A DNA stretch of 64,000 nucleotides from an uncultured Chitinophaga sp. (GTDB taxonomy: Bacteria > Bacteroidota > Bacteroidia > Chitinophagales > Chitinophagaceae), in the NCBI RefSeq assembly GCF_937898475.1, contig NZ_CALEJS010000016.1:744001-808000 (forward strand), read 5' to 3'. The notes beneath the pieces were generated by a model. It worked only from the letters and a program-made list of their open reading frames with translations, was not told the origin of the DNA and did not search any database. Position numbers and translations under genes: made by a program. Positions 28,102-35,778 of this stretch are shown piece after piece. Numbering within the stretch: the first letter of the stretch is position 1; each line of letters starts with the position of its first letter.

Positions 28102-28120
28102 AAGATACAGGGCGTATCTT
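28102..28120. promoter_or_regulatory. Inverted repeat AAGATAC-N5-GTATCTT before the GH92 gene
   Basis: A perfect 7-bp inverted repeat with a five-base spacer ends 20 bases upstream of the GH92 start and lies between two divergent genes. A weak -7-like TATCTTGC overlaps its right arm (28115-28122), so a protein bound here would cover the promoter. No regulator is identified. Confidence 0.45.
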
Positions 28121-28140
28121 GCCTTTTTAAAGCAGATCAT

Positions 28141-30453
28141 ATGAATTTGGGGTTAAAATGGTATTTACTGGCCCTTTCAGGGCTGGTAACAAGCGTTCAG
28201 TCAACAGCGCAGGTGGAGCAACCTGCCAAGGTACAGTTAAAGGGACAAAAACAATCAAAAAAATTACCGGAAAGCAAGTCATTGGCTTATGTAGATCCCT
28301 ACATCGGATCTGGTGGCCATGGTCACGTATTTGTAGGCGCCAGTGTGCCTTTCGGGGCTGTTCAGGTAGGACCAACCAATATAGTGAAGGGTTGGGACTG
28401 GTGCTCGGGCTATCACTATTCTGACAGTGTGGTGATCGGGTTTTCGCAAACGCACCTCAGCGGCACCGGTATTGGCGACCTGGGAGATGTGCTGATCATG
28501 CCCTACACCGGCAGTGTAAAAACCAGTAAAGGCACCCAGGACAATCCAACCTCCGGTTACGGCTCTCACTACTCACATGCCAATGAAACGGCCAGGCCGG
28601 GTTACTATGCGGTTAAACTGGAAGATCATGACATACAGGTGGAGCTGACCGCCAGCGAGCGTGTAGGATTTCATAAATACACCTTCCCGGAAGGTAAGCC
28701 CGCACACATCATCGTTGACCTGAAAGAAGGTATTGGATGGGATGCGCCGGTAGAAACCTATATCCGCCAGAAGGACGAATACACCCTGGAAGGCTACCGC
28801 TTTTCCAAGGGCTGGGCAGAAGATCAGCGTTTATGGTTCGCCATTCGCAGCTCTGTTCCGGTAAAACAGTTTGCCGTATATGAGGGCGATGAGAAGAAAG
28901 AAGGCAATGAGCTGAAATCAAAATTCACCAAAGGACTGATTTCCTTTGACAAAGCCCCTGCACAGGTAATGCTGAAAGTGGGCATTTCTCCTGTCAGCAG
29001 TGAGAATGCGCTGGCCAATATCAATGCGGAGATCCCCGGCTGGGACTTTAACCAGATGGTGAACAGCGCCAATGCCAAATGGAGCAGGCAGCTTTCCAAG
29101 ATCAACGTGCAAACAAAGGACGAAAGTGCCAAACGCGTCTTCTATACCGCCCTTTATCATACCATGATAGGCCCGGCGCTGTTCAACGACCATGATGGTA
29201 CTTACCGTGGCACAGATAAAAAAGTGTATAAAAACCCGGGATTTGACAACTATACTGTTTTCTCCCTGTGGGATATTTACCGCTCTACTGCCCCACTCAG
29301 CACATTGCTGCATACAGACCGGGTGAACAGTTTTGTGAACTCTATGCTGGCTATTTACCAGCAGCAGGGTAAGCTGCCGGTATGGCCGCTGATGGGTAAC
29401 GAAACCAATTGTATGGTGGGTTACCATGCCGTACCGTTGATAGCAGACGCATACCTGAAAGGCTTTACCGGGTTTGATCCTGTTGCTGCGCTGGAGGCGA
29501 TGAAAGTTACCTCTACCCGCAACGAATTCGGCCTTAACTATGTGAAGGAGCGCGGATACATTCCTGCAGATAAGGAATACGAATCCGTGTCTAAAGCCAT
29601 GGAATATGCGATAGACGACTGGTGTATTGCCGCCATGGCTAAGAAGCTGGGCAAAATGGATGACTATGCGCTTTATTCCAAACGCGCTGCCTACTATAAG
29701 AATTATTTTGACAGTACCATCAAATTTGTGCGCCCCCGCATGAGCGATGGCAGCTTTAAAACGCCCTACGATCCTTTCCGCTCCATACATGAAAAGGGCG
29801 ACTTCACCGAGGGTAACGGCTGGCAGTATACCTGGCTGGTACCCCAGGATGTGGAAGGCCTGATCGGGCTGATGGGTGGCGATGAGCCGTTTACCAAAAA
29901 GCTGGACAGCCTTTTTGAAGCAAAAAGCGATATGGGAGCAGAAGCCTCTCCGGATATTTCGGGCCTTATTGGTATGTATGCGCATGGTAATGAACCCAGC
30001 CATCACGTTACCTACATGTATACTTATGCCGGTAAACAATGGAAAACCGCAGAAAAGGTAAGGCAGGTGATCAACGACTTCTATACCGCGAAACCAGACG
30101 GGCTGGCAGGCAATGAGGATGTAGGCGCAATGTCTTCCTGGTTTGTGTTATCTTCTGTTGGTTTCTACCCGGTTAACCCGGCCAAGGGCCTGTATGTATT
30201 TGGCAGCCCTCTGTTTGACAAGGCCAGCGTGCAGGTACCGGGCGGTAAAACATTTACCGTTCAAACCATCAATAACAGCGCTGAGAATAAGTATATCCAA
30301 AGTATTATGCTGAACGGAAAACCATACACAAAAAGCTACATCAGGCACGCCGATATTGTGAAAGGCGGTACACTGACCATTGAAATGGGCAAGCAACCGA
30401 ATTATGATTTTGGTAAGCCTGTGGCAGATCGCCCTAATTCATTAATTGATTAA
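28141..30453 (+). CDS. GH92 family alpha-mannosidase
   Basis: A secreted exo-acting alpha-mannosidase of 770 residues. The signal peptide ends near VQSTAQ. The N-terminal beta-sandwich begins with the family hallmark VDPYIGSGGHGHVFVGASVPFG (about 50-71) and IGFSQTHLSGTG. The C-terminal helical barrel carries WPLMGNETNCMVGYHAVP (about 418-435), GNGWQYTWLVPQDV (about 559) and AGNEDVGAMSSWFVLSSVGFYPV (about 656). These hold the conserved catalytic acid and the Asp base of this calcium-dependent inverting family. Linkage preference (alpha-1,2 is common) cannot be fixed from the sequence. It is a single-gene unit with its own terminator. Confidence 0.96.
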   Translation: MNLGLKWYLLALSGLVTSVQSTAQVEQPAKVQLKGQKQSKKLPESKSLAYVDPYIGSGGHGHVFVGASVPFGAVQVGPTNIVKGWDWCSGYHYSDSVVIGFSQTHLSGTGIGDLGDVLIMPYTGSVKTSKGTQDNPTSGYGSHYSHANETARPGYYAVKLEDHDIQVELTASERVGFHKYTFPEGKPAHIIVDLKEGIGWDAPVETYIRQKDEYTLEGYRFSKGWAEDQRLWFAIRSSVPVKQFAVYEGDEKKEGNELKSKFTKGLISFDKAPAQVMLKVGISPVSSENALANINAEIPGWDFNQMVNSANAKWSRQLSKINVQTKDESAKRVFYTALYHTMIGPALFNDHDGTYRGTDKKVYKNPGFDNYTVFSLWDIYRSTAPLSTLLHTDRVNSFVNSMLAIYQQQGKLPVWPLMGNETNCMVGYHAVPLIADAYLKGFTGFDPVAALEAMKVTSTRNEFGLNYVKERGYIPADKEYESVSKAMEYAIDDWCIAAMAKKLGKMDDYALYSKRAAYYKNYFDSTIKFVRPRMSDGSFKTPYDPFRSIHEKGDFTEGNGWQYTWLVPQDVEGLIGLMGGDEPFTKKLDSLFEAKSDMGAEASPDISGLIGMYAHGNEPSHHVTYMYTYAGKQWKTAEKVRQVINDFYTAKPDGLAGNEDVGAMSSWFVLSSVGFYPVNPAKGLYVFGSPLFDKASVQVPGGKTFTVQTINNSAENKYIQSIMLNGKPYTKSYIRHADIVKGGTLTIEMGKQPNYDFGKPVADRPNSLID

Positions 30454-30473
30454 GCTATAGGGGCTTTATAATA

Positions 30474-30508
30474 CAAAACGCCTGACGTAATGTACGTCAG
30501 GCGTTTTG
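30474..30508. terminator. Bidirectional intrinsic terminator
   Basis: A long stem CAAAACGCCTGACGTA / TACGTCAGGCGTTTTG with a very short loop is bounded by A- and T-runs on the two sides. It can serve both the GH92 gene and the converging GHL10-like gene. Confidence 0.9.
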
Positions 30509-30529
30509 CTTTTATTTAATGGCAGTTTA

Positions 30530-31609
30530 TCAACTGATGGCCGCCAGTACTTCCGGCGTGATATTTCCAAACAGCGATACACCCGCAGCACCGTTTTGCA
30601 GCGCCAGTTCAACACCGCGTTTCAGATCTGCCATGTTACCGTTGAAGTCAGGCAGGAACAAGCCGGCGTAAAGCGGGAAGCGGCCGTTCAGCCCTTTAAC
30701 CCCGTCTGCCACGGCTTCTCCGATCCAGCTTACATCTTCTTTATAAAAGCCGTGATAGATCATCGGGCAGACAGCGTTCAGGTTCCAGTTGGTCCAGTCC
30801 TGCCGTACAATGCGTTTGGCAATTTCCGGGGTGGGAAATACTGCTGCGGTAATCGGCTTTTTATGTTGCTGGGCCACCTTTGCCAGTGTATTTACCACAT
30901 TGGTAATACGATCGTAGCGGTATTTACGCCAGGAAGGGCTCTGGTCAGGATGTTCCAGATCCAGCGGGTCTACGCCTTTCTGCGCTTTGTAACCGCTGCG
31001 GCAGGTTTCGCAATAGCAGAAATCGTATTCAGGCAGTTCTTTAGACTGATCAATACCGTATTTGCTCCACAGGTTCACCGGCAGGATCACGTCGCAGAAA
31101 CGGATATAATCCAGGTGAATACCGTCTACATAGTCTTTTGAAAGTATGCTGGTTACCTGTTCTTTCAGGTAATTGATCACTTCCGGTTTGCTGGGGCATA
31201 ACCATCGGTAGTAATCCACATATGGCGGATGGGTAGCGCAGGACTCTCCTTTACGGTTCTTCGTATACCATTCAGGGTGGGTTGTCAGCAGCTCCTTATC
31301 ATGGGCACGGTTCATGGTCCATATCCAGCGGTGAGCTTTGATACCGTTCTTTTTGGCAATTCGGAAATGTTTTTCACTGTCGTCTTCAAAGAAAATATCC
31401 GCTATGCCGGCTTTTTTGTAAGCGGCATAACGTTCCTGGATCTGTGCTTCCGTTTCTTTATGGTCCGGATTGATCCAAACACGGTGAGATCCTTTCTGTT
31501 GCGGGCCTACTGACCATGCTGACCATCCTGCCGCTTTGGAAGAACGGGAAGGCAAGGTAAGCGCCATGCTGCCGATCCCTAATGATTTGATAAAATTACG
31601 CTTGTCCAT
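30530..31609 (-). CDS. GHL10-like glycoside hydrolase (TIM barrel), secreted
   Basis: The N-terminus MDKRNFIKSLGIGSMALTLP has the KRNFIKSLG pattern of Bacteroidota exported oxidoreductase-like and hydrolase proteins. The body reads as a (beta/alpha)8 barrel of the glycosyl hydrolase-like 10 type: KKAGIADIFFEDD (about 67), then YVDGIHLDYIRF (about 165-176) with the typical DYIR motif, and AVCPMIYHGFYK near 288. A Cys-rich CYCETCR insertion lies at about 197-203. The substrate is unknown. The gene ends on the GH92 terminator and is 11 bases behind the CBM9-like gene, so the two form an operon. Confidence 0.82.
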   Translation of the reverse strand: MDKRNFIKSLGIGSMALTLPSRSSKAAGWSAWSVGPQQKGSHRVWINPDHKETEAQIQERYAAYKKAGIADIFFEDDSEKHFRIAKKNGIKAHRWIWTMNRAHDKELLTTHPEWYTKNRKGESCATHPPYVDYYRWLCPSKPEVINYLKEQVTSILSKDYVDGIHLDYIRFCDVILPVNLWSKYGIDQSKELPEYDFCYCETCRSGYKAQKGVDPLDLEHPDQSPSWRKYRYDRITNVVNTLAKVAQQHKKPITAAVFPTPEIAKRIVRQDWTNWNLNAVCPMIYHGFYKEDVSWIGEAVADGVKGLNGRFPLYAGLFLPDFNGNMADLKRGVELALQNGAAGVSLFGNITPEVLAAIS

Positions 31610-31620
31610 TCCTCTTTGAT

Positions 31621-32454
31621 TTATTGATTATTGCCGGTTTGTGTGGCAAATTGAAGATAGCCCCATTTCTGTGGCACGTGCATATTGATGACGCCCTGCG
31701 GTGACCATACCCAGTTATGTTCGGGCAATGGTTTGCCGGTGGCAGGATTGAGCTTCTTTACATATTGACCGTTCTTTATCTCTGTGTCCCATTCCACACG
31801 GGAAAAGTTAATGCGCCAGGTGGTGCCGTTTTCTGGTATCATAGGAACACCCAGCAGGTGAAGCGCTTTAAAGGGAATAGCCATTTCAACGGTCCACGAT
31901 TTGTCTTTATCAGCAGGCTGATTCAGTGTGCCGTTAATATGCACTTCGGTGCGCATACCTTTCGTGTCCCAGGTCATCAGGGCATGCCCGCCTTCACTGT
32001 AGGGCCTGGGCATGAACAGGTCAAATATGGTATTGCGTGCGTTGATCTCTATTTCAAAATACTCTTTTGTATCTCCGTCGGGGTCTATGAAAACTTCAAA
32101 ATCGTTATCATGGAAAATGATGGTATCGTGCTTTAACAGTTTACCCCATACATGTGGTTCCTCCATTTCCGCTGCGATGTACAGGTACTCCTGGTCCCAC
32201 ACCATCTTTACGCGGGTGCGTAAAGGCGGCTTAGGTTGTTTATCCCCTTCAATGTCTGTAAAGTCGCTGGTCCAGGGCGCCTGCTGCCAGGCGGCTTCGT
32301 CTGGTTTACCATCAATGTTTATTTGTTTCCCGGTCTGATAACAGGTATAGCGTAAAGGTTCAGCGTGTTGTGCGTTCACTGTTAATGCAGACAATAGTAA
32401 GATCCCCCCGGTTACAACGTTACGGATGCTGCTGGTAGTAATAAATCGGTGCAT
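31621..32454 (-). CDS. Secreted carbohydrate-binding CBM9-like protein
   Basis: The chosen ATG at 32454 gives a proper signal peptide (GILLLSALTVNAQ). An upstream in-frame ATG at 32541 would add 29 residues and read through a terminator hairpin, so it is rejected. The domain is a CBM9-type beta sandwich: INIDGKPDEAAWQQAPWT at about 46-63, MVWDQEYLYIAAEMEEPHVW, DNDFEVFIDPDGDTKEYFEIEIN and WTVEMAIPFKAL. This form (CBM9-like, DOMON-related) is common next to glycan-degrading enzymes in this phylum. It is co-transcribed with the GHL10-like gene. Confidence 0.88.
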   Translation of the reverse strand: MHRFITTSSIRNVVTGGILLLSALTVNAQHAEPLRYTCYQTGKQINIDGKPDEAAWQQAPWTSDFTDIEGDKQPKPPLRTRVKMVWDQEYLYIAAEMEEPHVWGKLLKHDTIIFHDNDFEVFIDPDGDTKEYFEIEINARNTIFDLFMPRPYSEGGHALMTWDTKGMRTEVHINGTLNQPADKDKSWTVEMAIPFKALHLLGVPMIPENGTTWRINFSRVEWDTEIKNGQYVKKLNPATGKPLPEHNWVWSPQGVINMHVPQKWGYLQFATQTGNNQ

Positions 32455-32475
32455 GTCGTAAATATAAACAATTAA

Positions 32476-32500
32476 ACGCCGCTTTTCAAAGAAGCGGCGT
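32476..32500 (-). terminator. Terminator hairpin of a lost gene
   Basis: A 9-bp stem ACGCCGCTT / AAGCGGCGT with a seven-base loop is followed, on the minus strand, by TTAATTGTTT. It lies directly behind the fossil barrel C-terminus at 32528-32599 and in front of the CBM9-like gene, so it most likely ended that vanished gene. It may now attenuate read-through into the CBM9-like gene. Confidence 0.7.
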
Positions 32501-32527
32501 AGGGTCTGGATGACCGCTACACCGCCG

Positions 32528-32599
32528 TTAGAATCCGCCATTGAACGTCACTATGAATTTGGGGTGTGCTGTATAGTAAGATTGGGGGTAACACACTGT
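32528..32599 (-). pseudogene. Fossil C-terminus of an outer-membrane beta-barrel protein
   Basis: The minus strand encodes 23 residues ending SYYTAHPKFIVTFNGGF and a TAA stop at 32528-32530, preceded directly by an in-frame TGA. The ending P-K-F-I-V-T-F-N-G-G-F is the classic last beta strand of Bacteroidota outer-membrane porin-like or TonB-linked barrels, with a terminal Phe. An intrinsic terminator follows 27 bases later. Nothing upstream continues the protein, so only the last strand and terminator remain after a deletion. Confidence 0.6.
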
Positions 32600-32881
32600 T
32601 CACTGTTACTGGTTGTTTGCTTTAGTCATCCGGCCTGTCTTTATTCCTGTAAAAAGTATAAAAACGATCCGCCCATATAATTTCAGGCGCATTTAAACTT
32701 TTCAAGTTTGATCTTTGCGCTTAATCGATTATTTTGGCTAAAACCATTTTAAGGAACAGGCTTCAAAACAGCCGGGAGATTTTCCAGAAGCATGATTTCC
32801 GTTCAGGGAACAAAGCAACTACTTCCGGGTTAGGTGTGCAATAACTCACTATATAATTAGTAACTACTTAAATAAATAGAT
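32600..32881. other. Intergenic region, no gene seen
   Basis: About 280 bp between the fossil barrel end and the HxlR regulator. It is AT-rich near the regulator start. I see no open frame with protein character and no clear -33/-7 pair; both the HxlR promoter and the end point of the deletion that removed the barrel gene must lie here. Confidence 0.4.
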
Positions 32882-33238
32882 ATGGCGGGAAGGAAGGTAA
32901 ACTCCACCAACTATCAAAACCAGGCTTTGCTGGAAAACAAGTGCTCTCTGAATGAAATGCTGGTATTGTTAAGCAGGAGATGGATCACGGAGATCCTTTT
33001 CTGCATCCAGGAGGGAAATAACCGGTTCTCCGGCATCAAGGGAGAACTGGCGCCTATTACGGATCATATCCTGGCAGACCGGTTAAAACTACTAGAAAAG
33101 AACGGGCTTATCAACCGGCAGCATTTTCCTGAAGTGCCTCCCAAAGTGGTATACTCGCTTACGGAGAAAGGAGAGGAATTATGCGTACTGCTGGAGAAGC
33201 TGTGCAATTTTTCCGATAGCATGTCAATATGCTGTTAA
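32882..33238 (+). CDS. HxlR-family transcriptional regulator
   Basis: A 118-residue winged-helix protein. It has the HxlR layout: an N-terminal Cys (NKCSLNEMLVLLSRRW, about 20-35), then ILFCIQEGNNRFSGIKGELAPITDHILADRLKLLEKNGLI, the recognition helix and turn, and the wing VVYSLTEKGEEL. Some members sense aldehydes or oxidants through the N-terminal Cys, which is present here. Two Cys end the protein (SICC). It converges on the gamma-glutamyltransferase gene; the regulated gene is not evident. Confidence 0.92.
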   Translation: MAGRKVNSTNYQNQALLENKCSLNEMLVLLSRRWITEILFCIQEGNNRFSGIKGELAPITDHILADRLKLLEKNGLINRQHFPEVPPKVVYSLTEKGEELCVLLEKLCNFSDSMSICC

Positions 33239-33257
33239 AAGGGATGCGGGTGTGTTG

Positions 33258-35102
33258 TTACCACCCGATTCCGTAATCTTCACCATGGTTACTGGAACCG
33301 CCCCAAAAGCTGCCATGCAGCCAGTCAAAATAAATGGCATTGATGGGGCCTGAGGTACGTTCCTGGTAGTCTATTTTATACCCCATACGCGCCAGCTCCT
33401 TACGGGTCCAGAAGGGCGTATTCTGCTGCAGGGTAAGTCCTCCGGGCTTGCGTTCATGTATCCCGAAAGAGGAATACATCTGGTAACTGTTAAAATTGGC
33501 TGCCTCCACGGCTTCCTGCACATTCATACCAAATTCCACCACATTCAGGAAAAACTGCAGCAGGTTCTGATCCTGACTGTCGCCTCCCTGCACGGCGAAG
33601 GACAGGAAAGGTTTTCCATCTTTCAGCGCCAGCGTGGGTGTTAAGGTAACCCTGGGATGTTTGCCTGGCTCCATTACATTGAAGGGATTCTCTTTCTTGT
33701 CCAGCACGAAACTCTGCAGGCGCTGGCTTAAACCCACACCTGTACGGCCGGCAATGGTGGCAGGGATCCAGCCCCCGCTCGGGGTAACTGACACTACCCA
33801 TCCTTCCTCGTCTGCCGCTTCAACTGAAGTGGTACCGCTCTGGAATGTTTTCAGGAAAGGATCATCAGTACCTTGTATAGGTTCTTCAGGGCGGTACACA
33901 GCGGTATGGCCCCACGTTTTTAAAAAATCAAAATAAGGGTTCTGTTTAGCTTCAAATGGGTATGGATCTCCCGGGCCGATAGTGGTATCATTCTTTTCAG
34001 GGTTGATCAATCTGGCGCGCTCTTTTGCATAGGCTTTGGAAAGCAGCCCTTTCATAGGTTCTTCCGGCGGGAAATACGGATCGCCATAGTAGAAGTCGCG
34101 GTCGGCAAAGGCCAGGTTCATAGCCTGGTATACCGTATGGATGTAGCGGGAAGAGTTGTACCCCATTCCTTTCAGGTCAAAATTCTCCAGGATATTCAAG
34201 GCCTGCAGCATGGCGGGGCCCTGCGTCCATTGTGAGAGTTTATAAACATCAATGCCTTTGTAGTTCACCTTCATGGGGGTCTCGATATGCACTTTCCAGT
34301 TAGCCATATCTTCCAGGGTGATCAAGCCGCCCTGTTCCCGGGTGCCGCGTACAAATTCCTGTGCAATATCTCCTTTATAAAACCGGTCATAGGCAGCGTA
34401 AATAGCTTCCTTGCGTGATTTACCTTTCTTCAGTGCGGCCTGCTCTGCCTCCACCATTTTCTGCAGGGTGACCAGGAGGTCTGGCTGACGGAAGATCTCC
34501 CCGGCATCAGGCGCAACCCGTTGCCGCTCCGGGTGGGTAAAGAACAATTGTTTGGAATAGGGCCATTGCGCTATCCACTTCCTGTACTCCTGGATGTAAT
34601 TGGCCGTTTGCGCTTCTATAGGATAACCTTTTGCCAGCTCCATAGCGGGGGCCAGCACTTCCTTCAGGCTTTTTGTGCCATACTCCGCCAGCATGGTGAG
34701 AATGCCCCCTGGAGTACCAGGGGTAACTGCGGAGAGCGGGCCATACTCCGGCGGGTATTGCATGTTGCGCTGCTTGTAAAAAGCAGGCGTAGCGCCGGTA
34801 GGAGCCACGCCCAGTGCGTTGATGCCTATAACTTGTTTGGTTTTAGGATTATAGATGAGCGCCTGTGTTTCTCCGCCCCAGCTCAGCACATCCCACATGG
34901 TAGATGTGGCTGCGATCATGGCGCAGGCTGCGTCTACCGCGTTGCCATGCTGCTGAAAGATCATCGCTCCTGCGGTAGCTGCCAGTGGTTTACCGGTAAT
35001 AGCCATCCAGTGCTGGCCGTGCAATACGGGTTTCTGTGTGTGCTGGGCCTGTAAAAATACCGGCAGGCATAACAGCAACAGGATCGCGTAACATTTTCCC
35101 AT
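33258..35102 (-). CDS. Gamma-glutamyltransferase-family Ntn hydrolase, secreted
   Basis: A signal peptide (LLLLCLPVFLQAQ) precedes a 590-residue proenzyme. The large-subunit start shows AATAGAMIFQQHGNAVDAACAM. The self-cleaving nucleophile is the Thr in SGTTSVEAADEEGWVVS (about 420), followed by VTPSGGWIPA. The C-terminal part has FAVQGGDSQDQNLLQFFLNVVEFGM. The family cleaves gamma-glutamyl bonds of glutathione or acylated compounds in the periplasm. The segment after the Thr differs from the TTHxSV of classical GGT, so it may prefer other substrates. It stands alone, with a 676-bp region behind it. Confidence 0.9.
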   Translation of the reverse strand: MGKCYAILLLLCLPVFLQAQHTQKPVLHGQHWMAITGKPLAATAGAMIFQQHGNAVDAACAMIAATSTMWDVLSWGGETQALIYNPKTKQVIGINALGVAPTGATPAFYKQRNMQYPPEYGPLSAVTPGTPGGILTMLAEYGTKSLKEVLAPAMELAKGYPIEAQTANYIQEYRKWIAQWPYSKQLFFTHPERQRVAPDAGEIFRQPDLLVTLQKMVEAEQAALKKGKSRKEAIYAAYDRFYKGDIAQEFVRGTREQGGLITLEDMANWKVHIETPMKVNYKGIDVYKLSQWTQGPAMLQALNILENFDLKGMGYNSSRYIHTVYQAMNLAFADRDFYYGDPYFPPEEPMKGLLSKAYAKERARLINPEKNDTTIGPGDPYPFEAKQNPYFDFLKTWGHTAVYRPEEPIQGTDDPFLKTFQSGTTSVEAADEEGWVVSVTPSGGWIPATIAGRTGVGLSQRLQSFVLDKKENPFNVMEPGKHPRVTLTPTLALKDGKPFLSFAVQGGDSQDQNLLQFFLNVVEFGMNVQEAVEAANFNSYQMYSSFGIHERKPGGLTLQQNTPFWTRKELARMGYKIDYQERTSGPINAIYFDWLHGSFWGGSSNHGEDYGIGW

Positions 35103-35292
35103 AGCAAATAGATTTTGGTTGCGATATAGATAAATGTACTACTTTGTTCATTGTTATGCCTGCAAAATAGATGAGCGGTTTCCGTTGTTCTTTCCTATAA
35201 CGCCGACGGCTAAACTCATCCATTGAAAAATACTGCTGACTACGGGAGTTAAAATAATTGTTAAAAAATTATGAAAAATCCAATCCGCTGAT

Positions 35293-35300
35293 TATATTTG
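35293..35300 (+). promoter_or_regulatory. Candidate -7 element of the SusCD-fasciclin operon
   Basis: TATATTTG is an exact TAnnTTTG match in the plus direction and the only one I find in this spacer. The missing -33 box suggests dependence on an activator or an alternative sigma factor, or that the real promoter lies elsewhere. Confidence 0.35.
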
Positions 35301-35652
35301 GTCATAACCGTTTGAAGAACTATATACGTCATCGGATTAAGTTTTGTTCAGGCCCACGAAACAGTGTAGTATCCCCGAACACGCGTCATCAGCCCAAACT
35401 GTCAAATGCCCTTCAAAGCTAATCCAGAACCATATTCCATAAGATTGTATAGCACTGAAATGTCCATTAAAGAATTCCACAATGATTGCACATGCAGGTC
35501 AAAATTTTACATCACACAAAAGGCCATGCCATACGCATGCCCGTCTGCCCATGTTTACGGCTTCCTTTATTGCGCTTGCAAATGACCATTGATCCTGCAG
35601 CGGATCAGTAGTTAAGGCCTTGCGCAAAACAGCATTCCTATCCGCATGCAGT

Positions 35653-35670
35653 CATCCTGCATGCAGGATG
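35653..35670. promoter_or_regulatory. Perfect 18-bp palindrome CATCCTGCATGCAGGATG
   Basis: A fully self-complementary 18-mer, 108 bases before the SusC start. It could be a dimeric regulator site or, in RNA, a hairpin. An imperfect copy of its core GCATGCAG lies 9 bases upstream (35644-35651). Confidence 0.5.
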
Positions 35671-35778
35671 TGTATTGTCTGAAAATTCCCTTATGAAACC
35701 GGGCCACACCAGACCTCCAGGAACTGGTGAAGGGAGTCATTTGCCATCCGGTAAGGTAACCATCCAAATTTAATTCCG

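Larger units (their letters stand above)
35103..35778. other. 676-bp regulatory region upstream of the SusCD operon
   Basis: No gene is visible. A perfect TATATTTG -7 element lies at 35293-35300 on the plus strand, without a TTG at normal distance. If it is used, the SusC transcript has a leader of about 470 nt. That leader contains a perfect 18-bp palindrome at 35653-35670 and a 6-bp hairpin TGATCC-N6-GGATCA near 35590-35608. The gamma-glutamyltransferase promoter must lie at the left edge. Confidence 0.5.

Noticed and set aside
28918..30039. A 373-codon minus-strand frame inside the GH92 gene
   Set aside because: It is antisense to the conserved barrel of the mannosidase and shows no protein family pattern.
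32455..32541. 29-residue N-terminal extension of the CBM9-like protein
   Set aside because: It reads through a terminator hairpin and would destroy the signal peptide at the ATG of 32454.
34521..35054. A 177-codon plus-strand frame
   Set aside because: Antisense to the conserved large-subunit start of the gamma-glutamyltransferase.
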